Source: an uncultured Veillonella sp. (lineage in GTDB: Bacteria; Bacillota; Negativicutes; Veillonellales; Veillonellaceae). From it: DNA of 19,686 bases. The translations under genes were made by a program, and so were the position numbers. The notes under the pieces are model-generated. The model saw only the letters and a list, made by a program, of their open reading frames with translations. It did not search any database and was not told the origin of the DNA. Where the stretch lies: contig CAKQBP010000005.1 in assembly GCA_934216375.1 (NCBI GenBank), positions 1 to 19,686 of the forward strand, given 5' to 3'. Positions 1 through 7,487 of this stretch are shown in pieces. How positions within the stretch are numbered: the stretch's first letter is position 1; the number at the start of each line of letters is the position of its first letter.

Positions 1-22
1 ATTTAGTATATGACGTTATAAA

Positions 23-48
23 TACAAGGTCTTGTAGCTTATACAAGA
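23..48 (+). repeat. Overlapping inverted and direct hexamer repeats upstream of murA
   Basis: TACAAG (23-28) is followed by its reverse complement CTTGTA (31-36) and again by TACAAG (43-48). Two mutually exclusive hairpins are possible: 23-28 with 31-36, or TCTTGTA (30-36) with TACAAGA (42-48). It lies just upstream of the murA ribosome binding site, so it could be a leader structure or an operator. A TATAAA at 17-22 might be a -10 box, but its -35 would lie outside the window. Function is unproven. Confidence 0.3.
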
Positions 49-78
49 TGAACGATATAAAGTGTAGGAGGAATTCTG

Positions 79-1344
79 TTGGAAAAGCTAATCATTCAAG
101 GTGGCAATCGATTGGAAGGACGTGTACGTGTTAGTAGTGCTAAAAATGCAGTACTCCCTATTATTGCCGGTACTTTGCTAGCATCAACGCCTAGTAAATT
201 GCTTGAAATTCCAAATTTAGAAGATGTAGGCACGATTTGCCAAGTTATCGAGTCTTTGGGGGTTAAAATCACTCGTAATAATGCAGATGGTGAAATTGTT
301 TTCGATGCTTCTACATTGACTGCTACGGAAGCTCCTTATGAACTTGTGCGTAAAATGCGTGCATCCTTCCTTGTCATGGGTCCACTTTTGGCTCGTAAAG
401 GAGAGGCTAAAATCTCAATGCCTGGTGGATGTGCTATCGGTGCACGTCCCATTGATCTTCATTTAAAAGCATTTGAAGCATTAGGTGCAAAAATTGAAAT
501 TACTGAAGATTATGTATATGCTCATGCTCCGGAAGGACTTAAAGGGACTCAAATTTATTTGGATTTCCCAAGTGTGGGGGCTACAGAGAATGTAATTATG
601 GCTGCTTCTATGGCGGAAGGTAAAACCGTTATCGAAAATGCTGCAGAAGAGCCTGAAATTGTTGATTTAGCTACATTCTTAAATGCTATGGGTGCTAATA
701 TTCGCGGAGCTGGTACAAATGTGATTCGTATTGAAGGTGTACCTCAATTACACGGTGCTATTCATACAGTTATTCCTGACCGCATTGAAGCTGGTACATA
801 TTTAATCGCTGCTGCTATGGCAGGTGGTGATGTATTCGTAGAAAATGCATTGCCAGAACATCTAAAACCAGTAGTGGCTAAATTAAAGGAAGCTGGTGTA
901 ACAGTAGAGGAAGAAATCGACGGCATTCGCGTTATCAGTAGTGGTAAAGGCATTAAAGCTGTCGATATTAAAACATTGCCATACCCTGGATTCCCAACAG
1001 ATATGCAAGCTCAATTTATGGCTCTTACTACGATTGCGGAAGGCACTAGTACAGTAACAGAAACTGTATTTGAAAATCGTTTTATGCATGTTGCTGAACT
1101 TCGTAAAATGGGGGCGCATATTGACATCGATAATCGTCAAGCTATTGTCGAAGGTATGCCAAGCTTACACGGGGCTATAGTGAATGCTACTGACCTGCGT
1201 GCTGGAGCGGCGCTGGTATGCGCTGCATTGACTGCGGAAGGTAGAACAGAAGTCGGTCGTTTACACCATATTGACCGAGGTTATGATGATTTTGTAGGTA
1301 AATTGCAAAGGTTAGGTGCTGATATTGTTCGGGTTGACGAATAA
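79..1344 (+). CDS. murA: UDP-N-acetylglucosamine 1-carboxyvinyltransferase (MurA)
   Basis: MurA transfers enolpyruvate from PEP to UDP-GlcNAc, the first committed step of peptidoglycan synthesis, in the cytoplasm. The 421-residue product has normal family length. Visible family landmarks are the substrate-binding Lys22-Asn23 pair (SSAKNA), the loop Cys118 in GGCAIGARP that is the fosfomycin target, Asp308 in FPTDMQAQF matching the catalytic Asp305 of E. coli, and Arg400 in HHIDRGYDD. The start is a TTG at 79, chosen because a perfect AGGAGGAA (66-73) precedes it and the conserved N-terminus begins immediately. Its last 29 bases overlap the next reading frame. Identification is firm; Firmicutes often carry two MurA paralogues, and which one this is cannot be told from the window. 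Confidence 0.97.
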   Translation: MEKLIIQGGNRLEGRVRVSSAKNAVLPIIAGTLLASTPSKLLEIPNLEDVGTICQVIESLGVKITRNNADGEIVFDASTLTATEAPYELVRKMRASFLVMGPLLARKGEAKISMPGGCAIGARPIDLHLKAFEALGAKIEITEDYVYAHAPEGLKGTQIYLDFPSVGATENVIMAASMAEGKTVIENAAEEPEIVDLATFLNAMGANIRGAGTNVIRIEGVPQLHGAIHTVIPDRIEAGTYLIAAAMAGGDVFVENALPEHLKPVVAKLKEAGVTVEEEIDGIRVISSGKGIKAVDIKTLPYPGFPTDMQAQFMALTTIAEGTSTVTETVFENRFMHVAELRKMGAHIDIDNRQAIVEGMPSLHGAIVNATDLRAGAALVCAALTAEGRTEVGRLHHIDRGYDDFVGKLQRLGADIVRVDE

Positions 1345-2710
1345 GAGTACACAGCCAAAACAAAATAAAAAGAAAAGAAGCCGGCGCTCTAAAGGGCCGG
1401 CTTTATACAACGAGCAACAGAGCTTAGGTGCTGCAAAGGTTGAGAATTCGAAAGCGAGTACTACACGCAAACCATTGAGAAGGACAAAACGTAAGTCCAC
1501 TAAGCTTTCAAATGGCGTGGCAAAGCAAGCTAATCATTTAGCCTCCAATATGCGCGAGACCATGATTAAAGTTACAAAAATGCGCCGTGCTGAACGACGT
1601 AGTCGTGAGACTGTAGCGATTGCTAAAACAACGCCAGCCATGACATTAAAACGTTTAGTTCGACCTGAGCAAGTCGGAGATTTTATGAGTCGTTTAAATC
1701 GATCTTTAAACTTCGATTTGGGAATTGATTTAGGGACTGCAAATATCCTCATTTTTGCAAAGGGTAAAGGCTTGGTATTAGATGAACCTGCGTATATTGC
1801 ACGGGATGATAAAACCGGTGATATTCTTGCTTTAGGTGAGGCCGCACGTTCTATGGTAGGCCGTACTCCAAAAGGGATTTCCGTCATCCGTCCAGTTCAA
1901 GCGGGCGTTATTGCAGATTATGATATGACAGAATTCATGTTGAAGTACTTTATTCGCTCCGTTGTACCTGCTTCTAGATTGATGAAGACGCGTATTATCG
2001 TATGTGTGCCATCAGGCATTACACCTGTAGAGAAACGCGCCATTTTAGAGGCCTTACTCAGAACCGGTGCAAAAAAGACAGTCCTTATTGAAGAGCCATT
2101 GGCTGCTGCTATGGGGACTGGTCTCAATGCTGCTAAGCACGTAGGGGCGATGGTTGTCGATGTTGGCGGTGGCACTACGGATATTGCCGTTCTTTGTGAT
2201 ACGGGTGTGGTTGTAAGTGAATCACTTCGTATAGGTGGAGATTCTTTTAACGAATCTATTATCCGTTATATCCGCCGTAAGAAGCGCCTCGTTATTGGTC
2301 CGCTAACGGCAGAGAAAATTAAAATTTCTGTAGGGACTGTGGATCGTCGTGCAAAGGAGCGTACGATTGAGGTACGAGGACGAGATGCAAGTTCTGGATT
2401 ACCAAAGATGGTTGCGGTGAATTCTTTAGAGATTCAACGTGCTCTAGAAGCACAAGTGATGAATGTTTTGGAAGGCGTTAAGTCCATTCTAGAAAAAACT
2501 CCACCAGAACTTGTGGCCGCTATCAATGATCATGGTATCATTCTTACTGGTGGTGGCGCGCTCATCGATGGATTAGACCGTGTTATTACACGTTCTATTG
2601 GAATCGCGGCATACCTTGTAGAATCTCCAAGATATGCAGTAATTAAAGGTGTTGCAAAGGCTTTAGATGAAATGTCACAGCTTCGTGATACATTAGATGA
2701 GTTACAATAA
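1316..2710 (+). CDS. mreB: MreB/Mbl-type bacterial actin with a long basic N-terminal extension
   Basis: This is an actin-like cytoskeletal ATPase that organises wall synthesis at the inner face of the cytoplasmic membrane. The actin-fold core runs from about residue 131. It has the phosphate-1 loop (GIDLGTAN, 136-143), the phosphate-2 loop ([13 protein letters not shown], 281-293) and the adenosine loop ([12 protein letters not shown], 409-420). TTD rather than TTE in phosphate-2 is Mbl-like. The core alone is about 340 residues, the usual family length. Ahead of it lie some 123 extra residues rich in Lys and Arg ([20 protein letters not shown]). The frame is open from a GTG at 1316, inside murA, with AAAGG at 1307-1311. 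An ATG at 1685 with GGAGA at 1676-1680 would give a standard MreB. Codon use in the extension resembles coding sequence, so I keep the long form, but the start is uncertain. No mreC or mreD follows. Confidence 0.85.
   Translation: MLILFGLTNKSTQPKQNKKKRSRRSKGPALYNEQQSLGAAKVENSKASTTRKPLRRTKRKSTKLSNGVAKQANHLASNMRETMIKVTKMRRAERRSRETVAIAKTTPAMTLKRLVRPEQVGDFMSRLNRSLNFDLGIDLGTANILIFAKGKGLVLDEPAYIARDDKTGDILALGEAARSMVGRTPKGISVIRPVQAGVIADYDMTEFMLKYFIRSVVPASRLMKTRIIVCVPSGITPVEKRAILEALLRTGAKKTVLIEEPLAAAMGTGLNAAKHVGAMVVDVGGGTTDIAVLCDTGVVVSESLRIGGDSFNESIIRYIRRKKRLVIGPLTAEKIKISVGTVDRRAKERTIEVRGRDASSGLPKMVAVNSLEIQRALEAQVMNVLEGVKSILEKTPPELVAAINDHGIILTGGGALIDGLDRVITRSIGIAAYLVESPRYAVIKGVAKALDEMSQLRDTLDELQ
1378..1403 (+). 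terminator. GC-rich terminator-like hairpin after murA, inside the extended mreB frame
   Basis: AAGCCGGC (1378-1385) pairs with GCCGGCTT (1396-1403). Two further pairs (CT/AG) form inside after a single mismatch, around a CTAA loop. It lies 34 bases past the murA stop. On the + strand only TTTA follows, which is weak. On the - strand the stem is followed by a long T-rich run, so as a terminator it is better oriented for - strand transcription. It may be the murA attenuator or terminator, or simply lie in the coding sequence of the mreB extension. Confidence 0.45.
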
Positions 2711-2756
2711 TATAGTTACAATAATATAGTTACAATAATATAGTTACAATAATATA
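2701..2756 (+). repeat. Four perfect tandem copies of a 14-bp unit
   Basis: The unit GTTACAATAATATA occurs four times without a mismatch at 2701, 2715, 2729 and 2743. The first copy contains the last codons and stop of the mreB-family gene (TTA CAA TAA), so the array has grown out of the gene end into the spacer. A perfect short array of this kind is typical of replication slippage and probably varies in copy number between strains. It lies upstream of the terminator. I see no protein-binding motif in it. Confidence 0.95.
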
Positions 2757-2780
2757 CCATGATGATGTAAGCTTAAATTG

Positions 2781-2847
2781 ACGAGGTTATGGTCTACAGT
2801 TATTCTATTTTATGTATGGAGTATCTTTAGACTGTAACCTCGTTTTT
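2781..2847 (+). terminator. Rho-independent terminator after the mreB-family gene
   Basis: The arm at 2781-2795 pairs with the arm at 2829-2843 over 15 base pairs, counting two G-U wobbles, and closes a loop of about 33 bases. A TTTTT run (2843-2847) follows, and more T-rich sequence comes after that. It separates the murA/mreB block from the AMIN gene. Confidence 0.8.
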
Positions 2848-2857
2848 CGTTTATTTT

Positions 2858-2886
2858 TTGAATTTTTCATCTTTATGCTGTATACT
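2858..2886 (+). promoter_or_regulatory. Sigma-A-type promoter of the AMIN-domain gene
   Basis: TTGAAT (2858-2863) and TATACT (2881-2886) are separated by exactly 17 bases. The pair follows the preceding terminator directly and lies about 80 bases before the AMIN gene start, leaving a leader of about 70 bases. Confidence 0.75.
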
Positions 2887-2965
2887 ATAGTAAAAGTATA
2901 TTGCGTAAAATTGATGTAATGATATAAGGCCATTATTATGGTTTGTAGCTATAGAGGAATTAAAG

Positions 2966-4306
2966 ATGAAACGATATCTGTATATGACTTTTGCTGTTTT
3001 AGGTCTACTGGGTAGTACCGTTCCTCATGCTGAGGCCGGTAATTTAACAGGGGTGCGCGTATCTAATCATGAAGGTACAAGCCGAATTGTTTTAGATGTA
3101 TCTGAAATGCCTGTATCTTGGACTCAATCCTATAATGAAGAAACACATGCTCTTACATTGAACTTAGGGGGTACTACAAATGGTTTAACTGGCCCCATAT
3201 CACAAAATGATAAAAAAACGGGAGTTCTTAAAGGCATTGGCTTACAACCGGTTAATGGGGCCTTACGAGTAACATTAACAGCGAATAAGGATGTACAACA
3301 TCATGAGTTTGCATTAGAAAAGCCTTCGCGTATAGTAGTGGATTTATTTTCTGGCTATGCGCAACAGACTACAAAAGATGTAAATAAATCTGTAACGTAT
3401 AGCAAAATTAATAACACCGTAGCTGAAGGGAAAATTCAAGCCTTTGCATTGACCGTAGATAATGATTCACCTATGGTGGTGGCGCATGTTCCAGAAGGTA
3501 AACCATTATCTTCTGTTACTCAAGCTCATACAGCTATCATTGGAGCAAAGGTAAAAGGGGGCAGTTTTGAACGACCTTACTCAGTGGCAAGTGATGGAGC
3601 CATTGATTTAGAGCGTATTTCTAATCGTGGTACGTTACGATATACGCCTAATAGAGGATACTTTATAGAAGAGAAAAAACCTTTGCTTCAAGCTAAAACA
3701 AAGAATGAGAGTTTTGTAATCACCTCCGTTGATACGGTTCGTAAAGAGAATGCATTGACCCTTTATACGTCAACTTATGGTCCTTCTACAAAGACCAATG
3801 AATATGGTTATGAAGTGACTGTAGCTAATGGCAAGGTTATTAGTAAACAAAAGGGAAATTCTAAAATTGGGGAAAACCAATACGTATTGTCTGGTCATGG
3901 CGAATCTGGAAGTGCTTTACGTAAATTAAAAGTTGGAACACCTATTACGATTCAAAATAGAGAAGAACTTGCTCAAGTTAGTACTACCGGTGGAGCTAGT
4001 TTAGAAGTGGGCACTATGGTGATGAAAGGCGGTCGCTATGTAGGTGCTGATGAATCTAATAACAAAGGTCGTAGCTTCATTGGAACCACAAAGGAACATG
4101 ATTTAGTTGTGCTAACAGTTGATAAATCCGAACTTCAATCTGTAGGTGTGACTCAAAAAGAAGGAGCTCAGTTATTGTCTAAATTAGGTGTTGTTGATGG
4201 CGCTGAATTATCAAATCAAGGTAGCATTGATATAGTTATCAATGATAATTATGTACACAAATCTTCTGCACCTATGAGTTATGAGGATATAGTAATCATA
4301 AAATAG
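2966..4306 (+). CDS. Exported AMIN-domain protein with a phosphodiester glycosidase (NAGPA)-like domain
   Basis: The 446-residue product starts with a signal peptide (residues 1-24, AEA before Gly25). An AMIN-like beta domain follows at about 27-130 (LTGVRVSNHEGTSRIVLDV), a fold that in other proteins binds peptidoglycan or septal machinery. Residues from about 150 to the end resemble the phosphodiester glycosidase/NAGPA family: a GGSFERPYSVASDGAI segment, LTLYTSTYGPSTKTNEYG, YVLSGHGESG, a GRSFIG element and a C-terminal LLSKLGVVDGAELSNQGS. In active members the last element normally reads like NLDGGGS; here the acidic-glycine motif has been lost (ELSNQGS), so the domain may be non-catalytic. 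AGAGGAA (2953-2959) fixes the start. It has its own promoter and lies between wall and outer-membrane genes, which suggests a periplasmic envelope-linking role. That role is inferred. Confidence 0.75.
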   Translation: MKRYLYMTFAVLGLLGSTVPHAEAGNLTGVRVSNHEGTSRIVLDVSEMPVSWTQSYNEETHALTLNLGGTTNGLTGPISQNDKKTGVLKGIGLQPVNGALRVTLTANKDVQHHEFALEKPSRIVVDLFSGYAQQTTKDVNKSVTYSKINNTVAEGKIQAFALTVDNDSPMVVAHVPEGKPLSSVTQAHTAIIGAKVKGGSFERPYSVASDGAIDLERISNRGTLRYTPNRGYFIEEKKPLLQAKTKNESFVITSVDTVRKENALTLYTSTYGPSTKTNEYGYEVTVANGKVISKQKGNSKIGENQYVLSGHGESGSALRKLKVGTPITIQNREELAQVSTTGGASLEVGTMVMKGGRYVGADESNNKGRSFIGTTKEHDLVVLTVDKSELQSVGVTQKEGAQLLSKLGVVDGAELSNQGSIDIVINDNYVHKSSAPMSYEDIVIIK

Positions 4307-4327
4307 ATTCGTTGCATACAATTTTGT

Positions 4328-4356
4328 TTGAAATATTACTAATAATTTAGTATACT
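4328..4356 (+). promoter_or_regulatory. Sigma-A-type promoter of the lipoyl-like/S55/mla block
   Basis: TTGAAA (4328-4333), a 17-base spacer and TATACT (4351-4356) lie in the short gap after the AMIN gene. It is nearly identical to the promoter at 2858-2886. No terminator is visible between the AMIN gene and this promoter, so downstream genes may receive both initiated and read-through transcripts. Confidence 0.75.
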
Positions 4357-4394
4357 ATAAATACATAACTAATTTTGTAAAAGGAGGGATCGTT

Positions 4395-4679
4395 ATGAAA
4401 AGAGTAGTGTTAGCTTTAGCTGCATTAGGCATTTTAAGTGTTAGCTCTGTAATGGCGGCCCCTGTATCATACCAAAGTGTATTAACAGGTAAAGTTGCTT
4501 CTACAGTTTCTGTTGGTACTTCTGTAACAGAAGGCCAAACATTGGTGACTGTAGAGACATTGGCTGGTCCTATGGCTGCTGCTAAATCTACTGTAACTGG
4601 TACTGTAACGGCGGTTAATGTTACAGTGGGTTCAGACGTTTCTCGTGATCAAATCGTTGTCACTGTAGAAAGTAAATAA
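4395..4679 (+). CDS. Small exported biotinyl/lipoyl-domain-like protein
   Basis: The product is 94 residues, preceded by a strong AAGGAGGG (4381-4388). Residues 1-21 form a signal peptide (VMA before Ala22). The rest looks like one biotinyl/lipoyl hammerhead domain with two similar halves: GKVASTVSVGTSVTEGQTLVTV and, after a turn, TGTVTAVNVTVGSDVSRDQIVVTV. In true carriers the turn holds the modified lysine in a motif such as EAMKM. Here the turn reads ETLAGPMAAAKS, so the lysine is absent from the expected position, although a Lys64 lies nearby. With export and no obvious attachment site, a carboxylase role is unlikely, although automated annotation may name it a biotin carrier. Lipoyl-like domains also build the hairpin adaptors of TolC-type efflux pumps. 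It is 12 bases from the S55 peptidase gene, so the two are probably co-expressed. Its function is unknown. Confidence 0.8.
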   Translation: MKRVVLALAALGILSVSSVMAAPVSYQSVLTGKVASTVSVGTSVTEGQTLVTVETLAGPMAAAKSTVTGTVTAVNVTVGSDVSRDQIVVTVESK

Positions 4680-4691
4680 AGGAGAGAAGGA

Positions 4692-6674
4692 ATGAAGTTT
4701 TCTCATTCTTGGCGTCGGTATAGAAAAGCGATACTGGCGCTTTTCTTCTGTACTTCACTTACAACTGCACAGGCTATTGATTTTATGCCTGTCAATGATG
4801 TAACAACAGGTATGGAAGGTATTGCAAAAACTGTAATCGTAGGGGATACTATTTCCACCTTTGATGTAAAGGTACTGGGTGTCATGAAGGATAAGGGACC
4901 ATCTGGTCATCTTATTTTAGCCAAGTTTTCCGGACCCGTTATGGATCAAACTGGTGGCATTGCGCATGGTATGAGTGGTAGCCCTGTATATATAAATGGT
5001 AAACTCGTTGGGGCTGTTGCTTATGGCTGGGGGTTTGCGGATGGTACGATAGGTATGATTACTCCTATTGAGGATATGGTCAAACTATGGAATATACCAT
5101 ATGAGAAAAACTTATCTAAACCTTGGGATGATACACAATTGATTCCTTTAGGTACTCCACTTATGGCGTATGGCTTCGATGCGGCATCAATGGAATACTT
5201 TAAATCGAAGTTACCACAATATAAATATGAAACATATGACACCGCAAGTGCTAGTGGTGATGAAATTGCAAAACCTTTAGAAGCTGGTGGCTCGGTAGCG
5301 GCTTTGCTAGTTGATGGTGACCTTAAATTGGGCGCTATTGGTACTGTTACTCATGTAGATGGTGAAAAGGTTGTTGCCTTTGGTCATCCATTCTTAAAAC
5401 ATGGCTCTTCTAACTATTTTATGCACAATGCAAGTATCTTTACCGTTGTAAAAAGCTATAATGCTGCCTTTAAGCTTGGCTCTATGGGTAAAGAGATTGG
5501 TTCTGTTACCGAAGATAGAGGTGCCGGTATTGCAGGTGTATCAGGCGTGATTTCGCCAGGTATTCCATTGCGATTCCATTTAAAGGATATTGATATGGGC
5601 CGTGATAGAACTAGTTCCGTCAAGGTTATTGAAGATGGTGAAATGACACCAACTTTAGCAGCTACAGCCTTATACAATATGTTGAATAAAACATTGGATC
5701 GCAGTGGCTCTGGTACGGCTACAATTTCTTATACTATTACGCCAAAAGGGAAAGAACATAAGCCATTAACGCGGACAAATATGTTCTACAGCTCTGATTC
5801 CATTAGTGAAAAAGCAGTTGATGAATTTTATAATGTCATTGATGTTCTTATGAACAATCGATTCATCAACTATGAAATTTCGGATATTTCGGTTGAAACA
5901 AACGTAACGCAAGATAAGAAAACAGCAAAGCTTATCGATGCTTCTGCTTCGTCTACTGTAGTTTCTCCTGGGGATACTATCGTAGTAGATGTAACATTAG
6001 AGCCGTTCCGCGGTGAAAAGGTTATTAAACAAATTTTCTTTAAGGTACCTGAAGATCAAGCTATTGGTAAGTATACCTTAGAGGTGCGTGGCGGTGGCGA
6101 GATTCCATTGCCATACGTATTGGAAAAACAGAAATATAATTTAACAGATGAAATTTTACGCCGTTTGAAAGTTCATAAAGATTTTGATGAGCTTTATGAT
6201 GAAATTCAAAAGACAGATACAAATAATCAAATCGTTGTAGAATTTTTGGAAGATGGTATCAGCTTAGTTGATGAAGATGGCTCTCAATCTGTTAAAAAGG
6301 CTAAGCTTAAAGATGTGGAATCAAAACCTATGCCAGGGGATGTAAAGAAAAAAACAGGTCAAGAAGATTTGAGTTCTAGTAAGGATGATGAAAAGAAACC
6401 TGAAAAGACTGCTGTTGATACTGAGTACATTGTGCAAGGTGATGGTCAATTTACGATTCATGTAATGAAGCCTGCTGATCGGGATAAAGAATTAGCAAAA
6501 CGTGTCAAAGAAGCGAAACATCAGATTAAGATGGAACGCAAGTTAGAATTGGAAGATCAATCTAAAAAAGATAAAACGGATAAAGCTGAGTCTAAAAAGG
6601 ATTCTAAAAAAGAGTCGAAAGAAACTAATAAAAAAGATGAGGCTAATGCTGGTGGAACAAATACAGCTGAATAG
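4692..6674 (+). CDS. Exported SpoIVB/S55-type serine peptidase-like protein
   Basis: The 660-residue product has a basic N-terminus and signal peptide (about 1-28, AQA before Ile29). The region from about 30 to 290 resembles bacterial SpoIVB-type (S55) peptidase-domain proteins: an opening FMPVNDVTTGMEGIAKTV, a GMSGSPVYINGKLVGAVAYGW element (presumed nucleophile Ser95 of GMSGSP, residues 93-98) and an AFGHPF element with His232. As I recall, in spore SpoIVB the His element precedes the Ser element; here it follows. A mainly beta region continues to about 500. The last 120 or so residues are a charged, Lys/Glu/Asp-rich low-complexity tail that is probably disordered. The ATG follows a GGAGAGAAGG site directly. 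It lies between the lipoyl-like gene and mlaE, so I infer periplasmic processing or quality control in envelope assembly. The substrate is unknown, and activity cannot be confirmed from sequence. Confidence 0.75.
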   Translation: MKFSHSWRRYRKAILALFFCTSLTTAQAIDFMPVNDVTTGMEGIAKTVIVGDTISTFDVKVLGVMKDKGPSGHLILAKFSGPVMDQTGGIAHGMSGSPVYINGKLVGAVAYGWGFADGTIGMITPIEDMVKLWNIPYEKNLSKPWDDTQLIPLGTPLMAYGFDAASMEYFKSKLPQYKYETYDTASASGDEIAKPLEAGGSVAALLVDGDLKLGAIGTVTHVDGEKVVAFGHPFLKHGSSNYFMHNASIFTVVKSYNAAFKLGSMGKEIGSVTEDRGAGIAGVSGVISPGIPLRFHLKDIDMGRDRTSSVKVIEDGEMTPTLAATALYNMLNKTLDRSGSGTATISYTITPKGKEHKPLTRTNMFYSSDSISEKAVDEFYNVIDVLMNNRFINYEISDISVETNVTQDKKTAKLIDASASSTVVSPGDTIVVDVTLEPFRGEKVIKQIFFKVPEDQAIGKYTLEVRGGGEIPLPYVLEKQKYNLTDEILRRLKVHKDFDELYDEIQKTDTNNQIVVEFLEDGISLVDEDGSQSVKKAKLKDVESKPMPGDVKKKTGQEDLSSSKDDEKKPEKTAVDTEYIVQGDGQFTIHVMKPADRDKELAKRVKEAKHQIKMERKLELEDQSKKDKTDKAESKKDSKKESKETNKKDEANAGGTNTAE

Positions 6675-6704
6675 GTTGAAACTGTAAGGGAAAGGGAGGC
6701 ACTG

Positions 6705-7466
6705 TTGAGTTGGCTAGAATCGATAGGTCGAGTCGTCATAAACGGCCTATCACAGATGGGTAGTGCTACATTATTAGTGTGGCAAACAATAAAACAATTA
6801 AAAATGATTAATCTGTGGCATGTATTTCAGCAGATGGCTCACCTAGGGGTAGACTCCTTGCCTATTATTAGCTTAACCTTGCTCTTTGCTGGGGCCGTTA
6901 TGACCTTACAGATTACAGATGTACTCATTACCTATGGTGCTCAAAGTACAGTAGGTGGCCTTATGGCTGTAGCTATGGGCCGTGAATTGGGACCTATCTT
7001 AGTTGGTGTAGTATTAGCCGGCCGTGTTGGCGCAGCTATCACGGCTGAAATTGGTACAATGAAGGTAACAGAACAAATTGATGCCTTACGTGTTATGGCC
7101 GTTGACCCTGTTGGTTACCTCGTGGTACCGCGTGTAGTAGCGTGTATGATTATGGTGCCAATTTTGGCATTTTATGGTGTTGTTATCGGTATTGCCGGTG
7201 GTTACTTTGTAGCCACTGTTATCAAGGGGTTGGCGCCTAGTACATATTTAGACTCTATTCAAATGTTTTCTACCATTTCGGACTTCACTTTAGGACTTAT
7301 AAAGTCTAGTGTGTTTGGTGCTGTCATTGCATTGGTAGGTGCTTATAAGGGCATGGAAACTAAAATGGGCGCAGAAGCTGTGGGTTTCTCCACTACTAGT
7401 TCTGTAGTAACTAGTATTATTCTAGTATTTGTATTAAATTACTTTTTATCTACATTGTTATTTTAG
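6705..7466 (+). CDS. mlaE: Mla-type lipid ABC transporter permease (MlaE)
   Basis: This is the inner-membrane permease of a phospholipid transporter that moves lipids between the cytoplasmic and outer membranes together with MlaF and MlaD. The 253 residues match family length. An amphipathic N-terminal helix precedes about five hydrophobic segments. The family signatures RELGP (93-97) and EIGTMKVTEQIDAL (115-128) are intact, the latter being the cytoplasmic coupling region. The start is a TTG at 6705, supported by AAAGGGAGG (6691-6699). It begins 30 bases after the peptidase gene and ends 21 bases before mlaF. No mlaB-like STAS partner is encoded nearby. Confidence 0.95.
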   Translation: MSWLESIGRVVINGLSQMGSATLLVWQTIKQLKMINLWHVFQQMAHLGVDSLPIISLTLLFAGAVMTLQITDVLITYGAQSTVGGLMAVAMGRELGPILVGVVLAGRVGAAITAEIGTMKVTEQIDALRVMAVDPVGYLVVPRVVACMIMVPILAFYGVVIGIAGGYFVATVIKGLAPSTYLDSIQMFSTISDFTLGLIKSSVFGAVIALVGAYKGMETKMGAEAVGFSTTSSVVTSIILVFVLNYFLSTLLF

Positions 7467-7487
7467 TAGATATTTTTAGAGGGATTT

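Noticed and set aside
1300..1345. Frameshift joining murA and the mreB-family gene
   Set aside because: murA ends at its normal family length with its own stop; the overlap is between two separate genes.
1534..1887. Open - strand frame opposite the mreB-family gene
   Set aside because: It is a mirror of a strongly conserved coding region, has no recognisable domain and no ribosome binding site that I could see. The same holds for the other - strand frames across the window.
2701..2756. CRISPR or iteron array
   Set aside because: The units are 14 bp and directly abutting with no spacers, and there is no replication or Cas gene nearby; simple slippage explains it.
4395..4679. Biotin carboxyl carrier subunit of a carboxylase
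   Set aside because: It has a signal peptide, lacks the EAMKM-type lysine at the turn, and no carboxylase or decarboxylase gene is adjacent.
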